Positions 1 to 11,291 of a stretch of 14,538 nt of DNA are shown piece after piece (position 1 is the stretch's first letter; the number at the start of each line of letters is the position of its first letter). The stretch lies in NCBI GenBank assembly GCA_034696485.1, contig JAQIWT010000847.1:1-14538 (forward strand). The letters run 5' to 3'. This stretch comes from Isohypsibius dastychi. Taxonomy: Eukaryota; Tardigrada; Eutardigrada; Parachela; Isohypsibiidae. Position numbers and translations under genes: made by a program. Under the pieces are notes generated by a model. It made no database searches and was not told the DNA's origin. It worked only from the letters and a program-made list of their open reading frames with translations.

Positions 1-223
1 CGGTACGTAAATAATGGTTGAGATTTAATTTGACCACGTTTACAGACCTTGTGTCTATAATTATCGTTATCCTACATATCACAAACCTATCATCTCCAAA
101 CTGTTGTTCCAGGAACGAAACAAGGATAAAACAGAAATCCAAGCCTCGTCTGTACTCTGTAGCTGCGGAACATTATTTTGCTGATTTTGTTATCGCTTTT
201 CCTCCTTACCCTCGCCTTTCATC
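1..223 (+). other. Upstream region / 5' leader of the AKT gene
   Basis: No coding sequence can be supported here. A T-rich tract followed by ttgttccag at 104-112 looks like a 3' splice site, so a 5' UTR exon may begin at 113 and run into the AKT start at 224. That would put the promoter and first non-coding exon left of the window. This is inference from one splice-like motif. Confidence 0.3.
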
Positions 224-2919
<2,696 letters not shown>

Positions 2920-3299
2920 AGAGATTCGAGGCAACACATAGTAGAATTTGAAGTGTTTGCGTATTTTTGGTTTAAAACATTGGAAGCTATATTGCTTGGA
3001 TCCAAAAAGCACGTGTTTTTTGGTCGTGTTGAGGTATTCTAAGTCTTCAAAAAAAGATTTTAATATGTTGGACAACCAGCATTTATTTTAAAACATGCAC
3101 TATGTCGTATTGGTTGATATCGTTAAAGGTCACTGCAAATACGACGCACGGAAAATACCTCGTGAAACTTGCGAAATGATGATGAACAAACACGATCCGT
3201 AACAAATTAGATCTATTTCATTCGGATTACGTTCAAGAAGAGACTTCGCGATGTAAAGGACAGGAGACCTCAAGTGTCACGATCCAGTAATTACCTCGC

Positions 3300-3660
3300 T
3301 CACGATCCTACCCCCAGGGTGGGGGGGGGACGAACGAGCCCCGGGCCCCATCTAAATTGCATGCAGACTTACAGCACAACACAACTCACAACACAAGTCA
3401 GATCAGCTGGCAGCTGGTTCCGGCGAGGTTTTCGGGTCAGACGTGTGAAAACCGGATTACTTACGAGCAGCCGAAGGCTGGGAGTAAGTAATAGGATTGT
3501 ACCCGATCGGTCTATGAGGGTGAAATTCTGGTCTGAACTTCTGGCTGGTCTTTCCTCTTCCTTCACGACTGCACTGCTACTGCAGCCGGGGAGGCGGAGA
3601 CAGACCGGTCCAATTTACCCAAATGAATTAATGCCGAGGTCGACGCATGTTAATTAACAG
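3300..3660. other. GC-rich patch with a run of nine G
   Basis: This stretch is visibly richer in G+C than its surroundings, with a run of nine G at 3321-3329, the palindromic gagccccgggcccc just after it, and several CpG. A 9-bp word tcacgatcc occurs at 3277-3285 and 3300-3308. Open frames exist on both strands but neither resembles a protein. It could be a promoter-like element or an old insertion; I cannot tell. Confidence 0.35.
3456..3492. repeat. Perfect-arm hairpin
   Basis: attacttac (3456-3464) pairs with gtaagtaat (3484-3492), and inside it cagcc (3468-3472) pairs with ggctg (3476-3480) around a GAA loop. The two stems are separated by a symmetric 3/3 internal loop. At 37 nt it is too short for a typical miRNA precursor. 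Function unknown. Confidence 0.6.
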
Positions 3661-4074
3661 TGATGGAACTCGGAAAGGGGGAGAATGAGGGTGGTAAGGG
3701 GTGCGTGCCACTGGTTCGGAGCGTTTTTAAAGGAACTTGTACCGTTTCCGTCTGCCCGATCATACCTCGCTAGAGATTAAATGGAATTGATTATGCAGCA
3801 CAATTAAGATCAAAGAAAACTCGCGGAAACCGGCCCTAATCTGAGTTTTGCAGCTGACGTATCCACCTGAAGATGTTCGTATGCTGATTTCTATACCATC
3901 ACCGGATTGTTTTGAATCAAAAACGATTGATTTCCGTCCTTTGCGGGTTTCAAACCCCTGGGGGGTTGAGCTTGCAAGTTACGAAAACATTCGGCCAAGC
4001 ATAGATAAAGATTCTACAAAGTTCTAAGAGAAAATCCTTAATTTGACCGGATGGCGCTGGGTGGCAACCTCAAT

Positions 4075-4471
4075 AAGTCGGGGTAGGTGTGCATCTTCTA
4101 CTTCTACGATTTGGCCCTACTTCTACTCTCGAACTCTACTCAATGAAATCTCAGTATTCCAGAAGGTATCACGCAAATAACAATTAGAAAACTGAATTCA
4201 AAGTTTTTTGAGTCACGAATCTTCTTCGAAATATTTTGGGAACTCATATTTTTCAGATCTAGAGGGAACGCCTCCTCAGATAATGTCATTAAAAAACATC
4301 GGAAATCAAAGAATTTGTTTTTTCAAATGTTTCCTTGGCGCATCTTGATTTCAAAATCAAAGTTTCACGATTTTCGGACAAACCATAAAAATTAGGAAAA
4401 GTTTTCAGTTTTCGACAAGGAGTAGCAGTAGAAGTAGAAGTAGGAGTTGCATACCTTCCCAAAAAGTCGGG
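4075..4471. mobile_element. Possible small non-autonomous DNA transposon (MITE-like)
   Basis: Two inverted 28-bp segments, 4080-4107 and 4434-4461, match at about 23 of 28 positions. Both contain a ctacttctac core. An identical 8-bp word aagtcggg lies at each outer edge (4075-4082 and 4464-4471), which would fit an 8-bp target duplication. The interior of about 330 bp has no coding sequence. Against it: the left 8-bp word overlaps the start of the inverted repeat, the spacing at the right end differs by 2 bp, and the repeats are built of simple cttctac units that could arise by chance. Confidence 0.4.
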
Positions 4472-4646
4472 CCTCGTCGGTAATCAAATTTCTAGGGGAA
4501 TTTGCGCTTGCGAGTTTATCTTGTGGCCTTTGCGACACAGACAATTCACAACAGGGAAATCCAGATTTTCCATTCAGCATTCATTCAGCGACTTAATTAG
4601 CGTATTTTTGTTTTTTGACATTAGTGTTGTTTCCAAATGGTTATCG

Positions 4647-5948
4647 ATGACGGTGCGATGTTTTGCGTCTAATTTTCGTTGGCTCAGTAGCTATTACCAC
4701 TTCTTTGGTTTCGGGCAAAAAAGGTTTGAAACTGACTGGTAAACTTTACCCAAAATCCGCAACAATAATGCCCGGCGTCTTCCATTTCTTGTTCCAGGTT
4801 TTCGGCTCACCATCTGCAGAGAGCGTTTCCCCAGAACTTGCCTCAGCGACTCATATATGATATGGCAGAGAAATCAGTTAAATATTTGGGGTGCGTTCGA
4901 AGCTTCTTATCCTCGTTGTTTGCTGTATCCAGACTCGATTGAAATATAAATTCCTTTCAGGCAGTCCGAAGCGGCCAACATCGACAAAGAACTATTCGAA
5001 GATTACCAGTTCTCTGTCGTTCAGCTGATGGAATTGGCTGGCTTGTCCGTCGCAACTGCAATCGCTAAATCTTATCCCCGTGAAGAGACGCCTTCACAAG
5101 TTCTCGTTTGTTGTGGACCCGGAAACAACGGCGGTGATGGACTTGTTTGCGCGCGACACCTCAAATTATTTGTAAGCAAAGCAGTATTGATTTCTGTACG
5201 TTGCACAAAGTGCTAAATGTCGTTCTGAAATCGAACGATTCGTAAAAAGAAAACCCGTTTCCGAGTTGAATTACCATATCATATATCCGGACGGCATCCA
5301 GTCAATCAATTTGAGTCTCTTTTTTTCAGGGATATAAACCGGTGATTTATTATCCAAAACCGACAGACAAAGAACTCTATCATCGCCTTGTGACACAGTG
5401 CAGGAAAATGGAAATCGAATTCATTGACGATGCACCGGAAGTGCAAAAACTGGATAAAAATTATCAGCTTGTTGTGGACGCTCTGTTTGGGTTCAGTTTC
5501 AAGCCGCCGGTTCGACCGGAATTTCAGAAAATCATAGACCTCCTCAAGGAAGCGTCTACTCCAATTTGCAGTATTGACATTCCATCGGGTAATTATTTTT
5601 CGTCTCAACGTTCACTTTTTTGATTTCACGTTTTGGAAAACATGCCGTGTACTTGATAAGTCTAGAAGAACAAACTCATACTCAAACTCATATATAAGAA
5701 ACTCGTTGTTAATCAGCTTTTTTATTCCAGGATGGGACGTGGAGAAAGGCGATGAGTCCGGGATCCAACCCAATTGTTTAGTCTCTCTCACAGCGCCGAA
5801 AAAGTGTGCACGGTTTTTCTATGGAGAATTTCATTGGCTTGGAGGAAGATTTGTCCCGGAAGCTCTGGAGAAAAAATATGAGCTGGATCTACCGGCGTAT
5901 CCCGGAACTGATTGCGTTGTTCGATTACCCTCTGGAGAAAAAAAATGA
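4647..5948 (+). CDS. NAXE: NAD(P)H-hydrate epimerase (YjeF_N domain), complete, 5 exons
   Basis: NAXE interconverts the R and S forms of damaged NADHX/NADPHX so that the S-specific dehydratase NAXD can restore NAD(P)H; in animals it works in mitochondria and cytosol. Exons 4647-4738, 4798-4890, 4961-5171, 5330-5588 and 5731-5948 join in phase to 290 aa; the human protein is 288 aa from memory. The core begins at Met53 (VKYLGQSEA) and shows [13 protein letters not shown] (79-91), the nucleotide-binding loop [15 protein letters not shown] (114-128), [11 protein letters not shown] (180-190), SIDIPSGWDVEKG (213-225), SLTAPKK (237-243) and LGGRFVP (255-261). Residues 1-52 are rich in Arg, aromatic and Ser residues with few acidic ones, as expected of a mitochondrial presequence. 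The first exon is supported only by phase, splice signals and composition; the rest is very secure. Confidence 0.93.
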
Positions 5949-7151
5949 AAGCTGTTCTCCAAGAATTGTGCTGTCTACATGGTGACGATATCGGATGTGT
6001 CTTGCGTACCCGGTTACGGTTTGTGTTATAAGCGTTCCGGATTTTAAGTTTTATTCTTATGGAATCGGGGTGACCTTTGATATCAGCGCCACGCACAGCA
6101 CGTCACTTTATCGTCGCTGCTTCACCACTGTTGCAATGACACTATCTCTTGAAATTGCTACATAGAAGACCCTTATCGCTGAGTTTCTGGGTTCTGAATG
6201 GAGATGATTTTAAACCGATGATCCTCTGAGATCATGGTGATTTCACACAAGGTCGTACTTTGACCTCAACCGAATGATTGCCAGTGTCGCTGGAAACCGC
6301 CGAATTGTTTGCTGCGAACGGAATTTTAGGCCAGTAGTTCGAAGGTTTTTCTCCGACATGGCCAAATCGTGGTTCTGGCGTGAATATTGTTCCGAGAGCA
6401 ATCGGAGCATTCGCTACACGTGTCACCAACATGAAGCAGCACCGGATTGGTTTTCTTTGTGATCCGGAAATGTATGAAACTGACGGCCTACATTCCAGTT
6501 AGACGAACAGTTTCTTGAATGTCTCGCAGCCGGATGCAAGTGAACAATGTTACAGACGCAACATTAGCCTATGCGACTGACTTACTTGCTAAATAATCAA
6601 ACTTCAATGGTCGTTGACACGGCCTTTTTCAGGGTTTCGGCAATCTAGCTGCCTAAACTTCTGGCATACAACGACGGTTGTTACTTGTTTGTAGGGCCGC
6701 CTGGGCCTTCGTTCCCGGTCGTGGTCATAAATCGAACAGCCAATCAGATGCGACCTACATTTTACGCACTATTTTACCGCGTTCCCGAACTAGCGTATGC
6801 GTAGGCCTATTGCAGTAGGTTGTTTCGCTTTTTGCCTAACGAACTCAAATAATGCTCCCACTGCTTCCGAGCAGACTACGTTTCTCACTTTACTTTATCG
6901 GAAATTCGATTTGGATTCTTGTTGTACATTCATCTCGAGCCAACTTTTCATACAGCCCTGCATTGGGACCAGTTCCAAGTATCCTGCGTAGTGCGCACTG
7001 TCTGACTTGTATTTCGAGTTCCACTGTCTGGCGACTGAACTTTTGCTGGAATCCGTCCAAAAACGAGCTGATACTTTTAGCGGAAACCGTAATGTGCGAA
7101 CTGTTGGCGTTTTGATTTCCATCATCAGATCGAATTAAATCAACCTGGAAT
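5949..7151. other. Intergenic region between NAXE and the aldo-keto reductase
   Basis: About 1.2 kb with no recognisable exon on either strand. It should contain the NAXE 3' end and the promoter of the next gene. Apart from the CCAAT motif listed separately I see only a minor 6-bp inverted repeat (atgatc...gatcat) near 6218. Confidence 0.6.
6738..6747 (+). promoter_or_regulatory. CCAAT-box motif upstream of the aldo-keto reductase
   Basis: The sequence agccaatcag matches the consensus bound by NF-Y in animal promoters. It lies about 410 bp before the reductase start codon. A single short motif is weak evidence; no TATA box or initiator could be tied to it. Confidence 0.3.
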
Positions 7152-9681
7152 ATGCCTGTGAACAATAATCTTTTGTCGGGAGCATCTTTGATCCCCCATA
7201 AATTGGTTGAAAAAGATATGGCTGCATTTGTGCATCCGCGGAAAATCCTGCATACCAACGACTCTATGGACGTATCGACCTCCGCGCAAAGGGACACGTA
7301 TGTTTGTTGACATTGCGCAAGATGATGGAAAACTGGGTGGTGTGTGATAAAATCTGATTTGTTTTTCCAGGAACGGACATTCTTTGCCATCGACCTACGT
7401 TCCGGGATTCCACGATGAAGACACTGTCCGGAAATTGCGTTACAAACAATTGGGTCACACTGGAATGGACGTTTCCGCCATAGCAATTGGTGAGTTGTTA
7501 TTATGCGTCAACTCCGGGTATTGTTATCTCTGTTGAGCATTTATCGCGAATTGAGCGATTTATTGTTGCTCCTCAATGTAACCATTTTTGCTGTTCTTAT
7601 CAGAGCGCGAATTTTACAGCCGAAATGCAAATGTTGACACGTTTTGTGATCGCTGAATCAGAATTGTGTTTCTAGTTTGGGCCAACAGCCAAAATGACGC
7701 ATTTTATGTGTCTTTCTAGGTGGAGGAGGCCTCGAGAGGTTTTATGGCTCGTTGGACGAAGATCATGCTATTGACCAGATTCATTTGGCGTTGCAACGTG
7801 GTCTTAATTATATCCACACAGCTCCCTGGTATGGTGCGGGAAAATCTGAAGCGCTTTTGGGAAAGGTGGGACTTACCATCTGTTTTTATTTCTAAATATA
7901 AATCGCATTTATTTTGGCAGGCCTTGGCATCCGTGCCGAGAAAAGCTTACTTTATAGCGACCAAGGTCGGGCGTTATAATGCAAATGTTGAAGAAATGTT
8001 TGATTTCTCTGCGGAGCGAGTAACCAGCAGCATTGACGAGAGCTTGAACCGACTTGGCCTGTCCTATGTTGATGTTCTTCAAGTGCGTTGTTCAGGCTCG
8101 GCTGTTGACCGAGACTCGGTTTTGCTGACTCTAAGCTGAGCTTCCGCGTTTTTTGACTGCAGGTGCATGACTTGGAGTTCGCGCCAAATTTGGATATCAT
8201 CATCCACGAAACTCTACCGGCGCTGGAAAAGGCGAGGAAAGCTGGGAAATGTCGATTCATAGGAATAACTGGATACCCGATCGCCGAGCTGCTGTAAGAA
8301 GATTTATGCACTTTCTCGACGTAAACATCTGGCGTTTGTCACACACAGCGAGCTGTATTAGAATAACATCATGTGGTAGAATGTCAGCAGTTGCGCAGAT
8401 GAAAATGACGCTATATCATCGCAGGGTTTTGAAGGATTTCTTTCTGATCTAAATCCTAATCTGAACTCATTTTTAGATGCCGTTCTTAAAAGCTACGAAG
8501 ATGGGTTTTTTCGAATTAAGAAATTTGTTTGGAAATACGATTGTACACTTACAATGTAATTTTTGGTTGTATTTGCTCCGCTGGAGTTTTTAGACGAGTG
8601 GAATGCAAAATTATATATTTGTATTGCTGTACTTATTACTTTGAAAAATAATGGCTTAGTAGTGTGAAATTACTATCATAGCTTTTTCGGACCAACTGAA
8701 GAAATTTACCTTCTGTTGGGAAATTGTCGTTTCCGTCGTACTGAACAACGGTGTTGTTTGTTTTTTCAGTGAAGTCGTGAAGAGGAGTGCTGTAAAAATT
8801 GACACGTTACTCTCATATTGCCGCTTCGGACTTTACAACAACGATTTGGTGGAAATAGTCCCGGAGCTGCGGTCAATGGGCATGGGGATAATTAACGCGG
8901 CACCTATTGGTCTTGGCTTGCTATCAAAGCAGGGGCCCGAAGATTGGCATCCTGCTTGCGAATCCTTACGCATCGCCTGTAGAGCGGCGGTTGCTTATGC
9001 TCAGGTGAGTACTTGAAGCCTTGACATGTGGTTTTTCCACTGACTAATTGCAAATCATGATTTTCAGGAACAATCCGTCGACTTGGAAAAAATCGTTCTG
9101 AAGTACTGCTATCAGTCAGATGATATTGACACGACTGTAGCAAGTATGGTTTGTGTGGAAAGGTGTGTGATCCGGCTAATTATCCAACCAGCATGGTGAA
9201 TTGGGATTTTTCAGGCCGGATTTGCTGACTTTCAACCTCAACACCGTTCTTCAACCCATGACCGAACAGGAGCAGATTGTCACGGATGACATCAAAGCAA
9301 AGTGAGTGTCGGTTCTGTCCTGGTTATTTTTTCAAGGAGTAAATCGTTGTTTAGGTGTTTGAATTTGATGACTGATATCTCAATTTTCTTCTGAATTTGC
9401 AAGTCGATCTTAGAAAAGAATGGCTTTGACAGGTTTTTCCGTGCACTGGAAAAGACGCATTGGGAAGGTGAACCGGTGCAACGATATTGGGATGCTGTTC
9501 GTGAAGAGGAAATGCTGCGCAGGAACTCCCGGGGCTTGCCGATTGCTGATGCTGTGATGTAAATAAGACAGATTTATCAGAAAAAGGTTAATTTTTAATT
9601 CTATTCTTCAGGTCACATAACGCTTATGCATCCTTCGCTGATCCCGTGGAGGAAATATTACATAGAAAGGGAACCATGTAA
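7152..9681 (+). CDS. L-galactose-dehydrogenase-like aldo-keto reductase, 10 exons, catalytic Asp replaced
   Basis: This is an NAD(P)-dependent reductase fold (TIM barrel) of the animal branch related to plant L-galactose dehydrogenase; the animal substrate is not known to me. Exons: 7152-7297, 7371-7489, 7720-7865, 7921-8082, 8163-8293, 8770-9004, 9068-9162, 9215-9301, 9433-9558, 9612-9681, joining to 438 aa. The barrel starts near residue 72 (YKQLGHTGMDVSAIAIGGG); later blocks are FIATKVGRY (148-156), FDFSAERVTSSIDESL, LQVHDLEFAP (190 on), GKCRFIGITGYPI and GMGIINAAPIGLGLL. Of the catalytic tetrad, Tyr126, Lys152 and His193 are present. The Asp expected in the IDTAPWYG-type motif is His121 (codon CAC, 7815-7817). 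About 70 residues precede the barrel, part of which (GFHDEDTVRKLRY) resembles insect relatives. The C-terminus has two possible forms: if the last intron is kept, translation stops at 9560-9562. Family assignment is secure; the first exon and last exon are less so. Confidence 0.9.
9559..9611 (+). other. Last intron of the reductase gene, overlapping an alternative stop codon
   Basis: The 53-nt intron has donor gtaaat and acceptor ttcttcag. When it is unspliced, the codon ATG is followed directly by TAA at 9560-9562. When it is spliced, ATG is rebuilt and 22 further residues follow to the TAA at 9679-9681. Both outcomes give proteins that cover the whole conserved barrel. Confidence 0.6.
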
Positions 9682-10064
9682 TACCTTGATGACCTTTCCT
9701 GGTGTTTTCGGATCTGCTACTAATTTCGTACATCCTGGTGTCAATCCGATTCGTGATCTCTGACCACAAATATTGCTGAGATTGCGAGGACTATTTATTT
9801 ATTTGCGTTTTTCGGATTCCGGCAGGACCTGTTCCCATGCACTTTTTCCTTTTTACTAATCCCCCCAGTTTATTGTTGACATCCTTTTACTAACAAGTTC
9901 GGTCGATCTGGTTTCTATCGGTTTTTCAGTCAAATTTTTGACCAGACGGGGATCATTTTGTTCTTCTTGTTCACTGGTTTTCAATCAGACCAATTTATAA
10001 TAACATCGGAATGTGGAAAATGGGTAGAATACAACTCGGATGTCGTAACAAAAGAACAGAGTCT
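9682..10064. other. Intergenic region between the reductase and the TRAPPC12 relic
   Basis: About 380 bp where two transcription units on opposite strands would end. No coding similarity and no clear AATAAA on either strand were seen, and no poly(A) tract marks the 3' edge of the TRAPPC12 relic. Confidence 0.5.
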
Positions 10065-10830
10065 TCAAATGGACTCTTGGAGCTTCAGGCTAGAAACACC
10101 GAATCCGTCAGGCATGTGCTGACAGATCAGCGACAAAAGCCGTAATTTACGAGAGCGAACTTGAATATTCTGAAGCTCATACATAGATGTCAAATTGATA
10201 ATTGTCTGCTCAGTCAGAAAACATTTCGGCTGAGCGAAAATCAGATTTTCCAGGAACAGAATCGCTTCCGACATTCTCCCAGAATAGAAGTGACCCAGAG
10301 CGATTTCATTTCCGGCTCCCGCATCATTCGGAAACTTTATAGACAGTTCCAAATAGTGATCCTGCGCCGCCGAAGGAGGATCTTCACGTTGTCAGAACAC
10401 TTTTTTGCAACAGTTTCCTTTCAGGAAAGCGTTTCTCGTACTCGGCGAAACAGACTGCTGCCATTTTTGGTGAGCCAATCCCAATATGACAATAAAGCAA
10501 CCCCAGTTGGTGCCATAGGTCTTCCAGTTTTTCGGGGTGTAAATTCATCAGTAAGTAAATGGTTCTCAGCGCGGTGTCAAAATCTTACGAAGAAACCGCC
10601 GCGGCAACAATGTGGTATAATATTACCATTCGCCGCTTGTTCCAAACGTTCAAAAACATCTCACTTGAACCCCTGGCGGGAGAATACCCGAAGATGCATC
10701 CGCAACAATTTTCTCGACTTTTGTACGAATGATGAACAGACGAGCCATGGACAAACTGTATGAACCTAAATAACAAAACTAGGTTCGAACACTTTTTGCT
10801 TTTTGAAGAACTCTTATCGGCCACTGGCCG
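10065..10830 (-). pseudogene. TRAPPC12: TRAPPC12 C-terminal region, intronless and disrupted
   Basis: TRAPPC12 is a TPR-repeat subunit of the TRAPPIII tethering complex in ER-Golgi traffic. The intact 3' part (10352 down to 10065) encodes GNEIALGHFYSGRMSEAILF, then LTEQTIINLTSMYELQNI, ending SSLKLQESI and a stop; this lines up with the C-terminus of human TRAPPC12 as I recall it, including NLTTMYEL and a final LKL. Upstream the similarity continues without introns but in changing frames: YLGSYSLSMARLF and VEKIVADASSG (about 10775-10680), then, after a frame change near 10675-10655, VWNKRRMVILYHIVAAAVSS, an in-frame TAA at 10587-10585, then DFDTALRTIYLL and LGLLYCHIGIG, and a second frame change near 10390. 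A TAG lies at 10781-10779. All neighbours have an intron every 50-400 nt, so the lack of introns suggests a decayed retrocopy. Assembly error could explain the frame changes but less easily the stops. The upstream limit is uncertain. Confidence 0.72.
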
Positions 10831-11291
10831 GCACGGTGTCACCAAAATGAAATCGCACCGAGCTACTATTCTTGGTGATCCAGTAGAGCTCGGCTCGCAC
10901 TGCATTCCGTAAAGGTCACCGTATAATGAACTAACATGGGAGACGTAACATACGTACCGTGTGGTTGTACAGTGCCGTTCTGTTGTGGTTACACACGGAA
11001 GTACGTAGCTGTTGTGTTCTACGTATTTATTTCTTAGTCGGAACTAGAAGTAATCGAAACTCTTCGTTCAAACTCACAGGGAAGAACAATTCTTCTGGAA
11101 GAAATTAGAAACATACGATGAGTGTCCTTTGGACCACACACCAATTCCAAATAATGTAGGAGACAAACAAAAACGGATCAACTTCGTCTCGCGAAAGATA
11201 AAAAAATCAGTAAACATCCATTATATCTGGCGGCTCGGATGATGACAAAATGAAAGAAAAATCAGACGGGGCAACAGCTCGGTGAAATGGT
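10831..11291 (-). other. 3' region of the BTB-kelch gene and spacer to the TRAPPC12 relic
   Basis: The half nearer 11291 should be the 3' UTR of the BTB-kelch gene, as it carries a poly(A) signal. The half nearer 10831 may hold further decayed TRAPPC12 sequence: an open minus-strand frame from 10905 begins with ATG but has no clear similarity I can defend. Confidence 0.45.
11026..11031 (-). promoter_or_regulatory. Poly(A) signal AATAAA for the BTB-kelch gene
   Basis: The minus strand reads AATAAA here, about 260 nt after the BTB-kelch stop codon, a reasonable 3' UTR length for a compact gene. It is the only such signal seen in the expected place. Confidence 0.5.

Larger units (their letters stand above)
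2920..4646. other. Intergenic region between AKT and NAXE
   Basis: This holds the 3' end of AKT, a GC-rich patch, a small hairpin, a MITE-like element and presumably the NAXE promoter, each listed separately where supported. No exon with recognisable protein similarity was seen on either strand. I did not find a canonical AATAAA signal shortly after the AKT stop, so the AKT polyadenylation site is not placed. Confidence 0.6.

Noticed and set aside
3274-3657. Plus-strand open frame of 127 codons in the GC-rich patch
   Set aside because: Stop codons are rarer in GC-rich sequence, the other strand is also open, and the translation shows no domain, so it is most likely chance.
3935-3975. tRNA-like T-arm (gggtttcaaacccc)
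   Set aside because: No A-box, anticodon arm or acceptor stem could be fitted upstream; it is just a short palindrome.
6232-6462. Overlapping open frames on both strands in the NAXE-reductase spacer
   Set aside because: Neither translation resembles a known protein and there are no matching exons nearby.
6890-7486. Minus-strand open frame of 198 codons
   Set aside because: It runs antisense through the first two exons of the aldo-keto reductase and their intron, has no recognisable domain, and its composition (many Cys, Arg, Ser) looks like a shadow frame.
10575-10670. Intron GTGAGA...GTAAG that would remove the TAA stop in TRAPPC12
   Set aside because: The join is out of phase, and it would delete VWNKRRMVILYHIVAAAVSS, which lines up with conserved TRAPPC12 sequence, so a true disruption is the better reading.
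10161-10763. Plus-strand open frame of 200 codons
   Set aside because: It is the antisense of the TRAPPC12 relic, where the minus strand has clear protein similarity; the plus translation has none.
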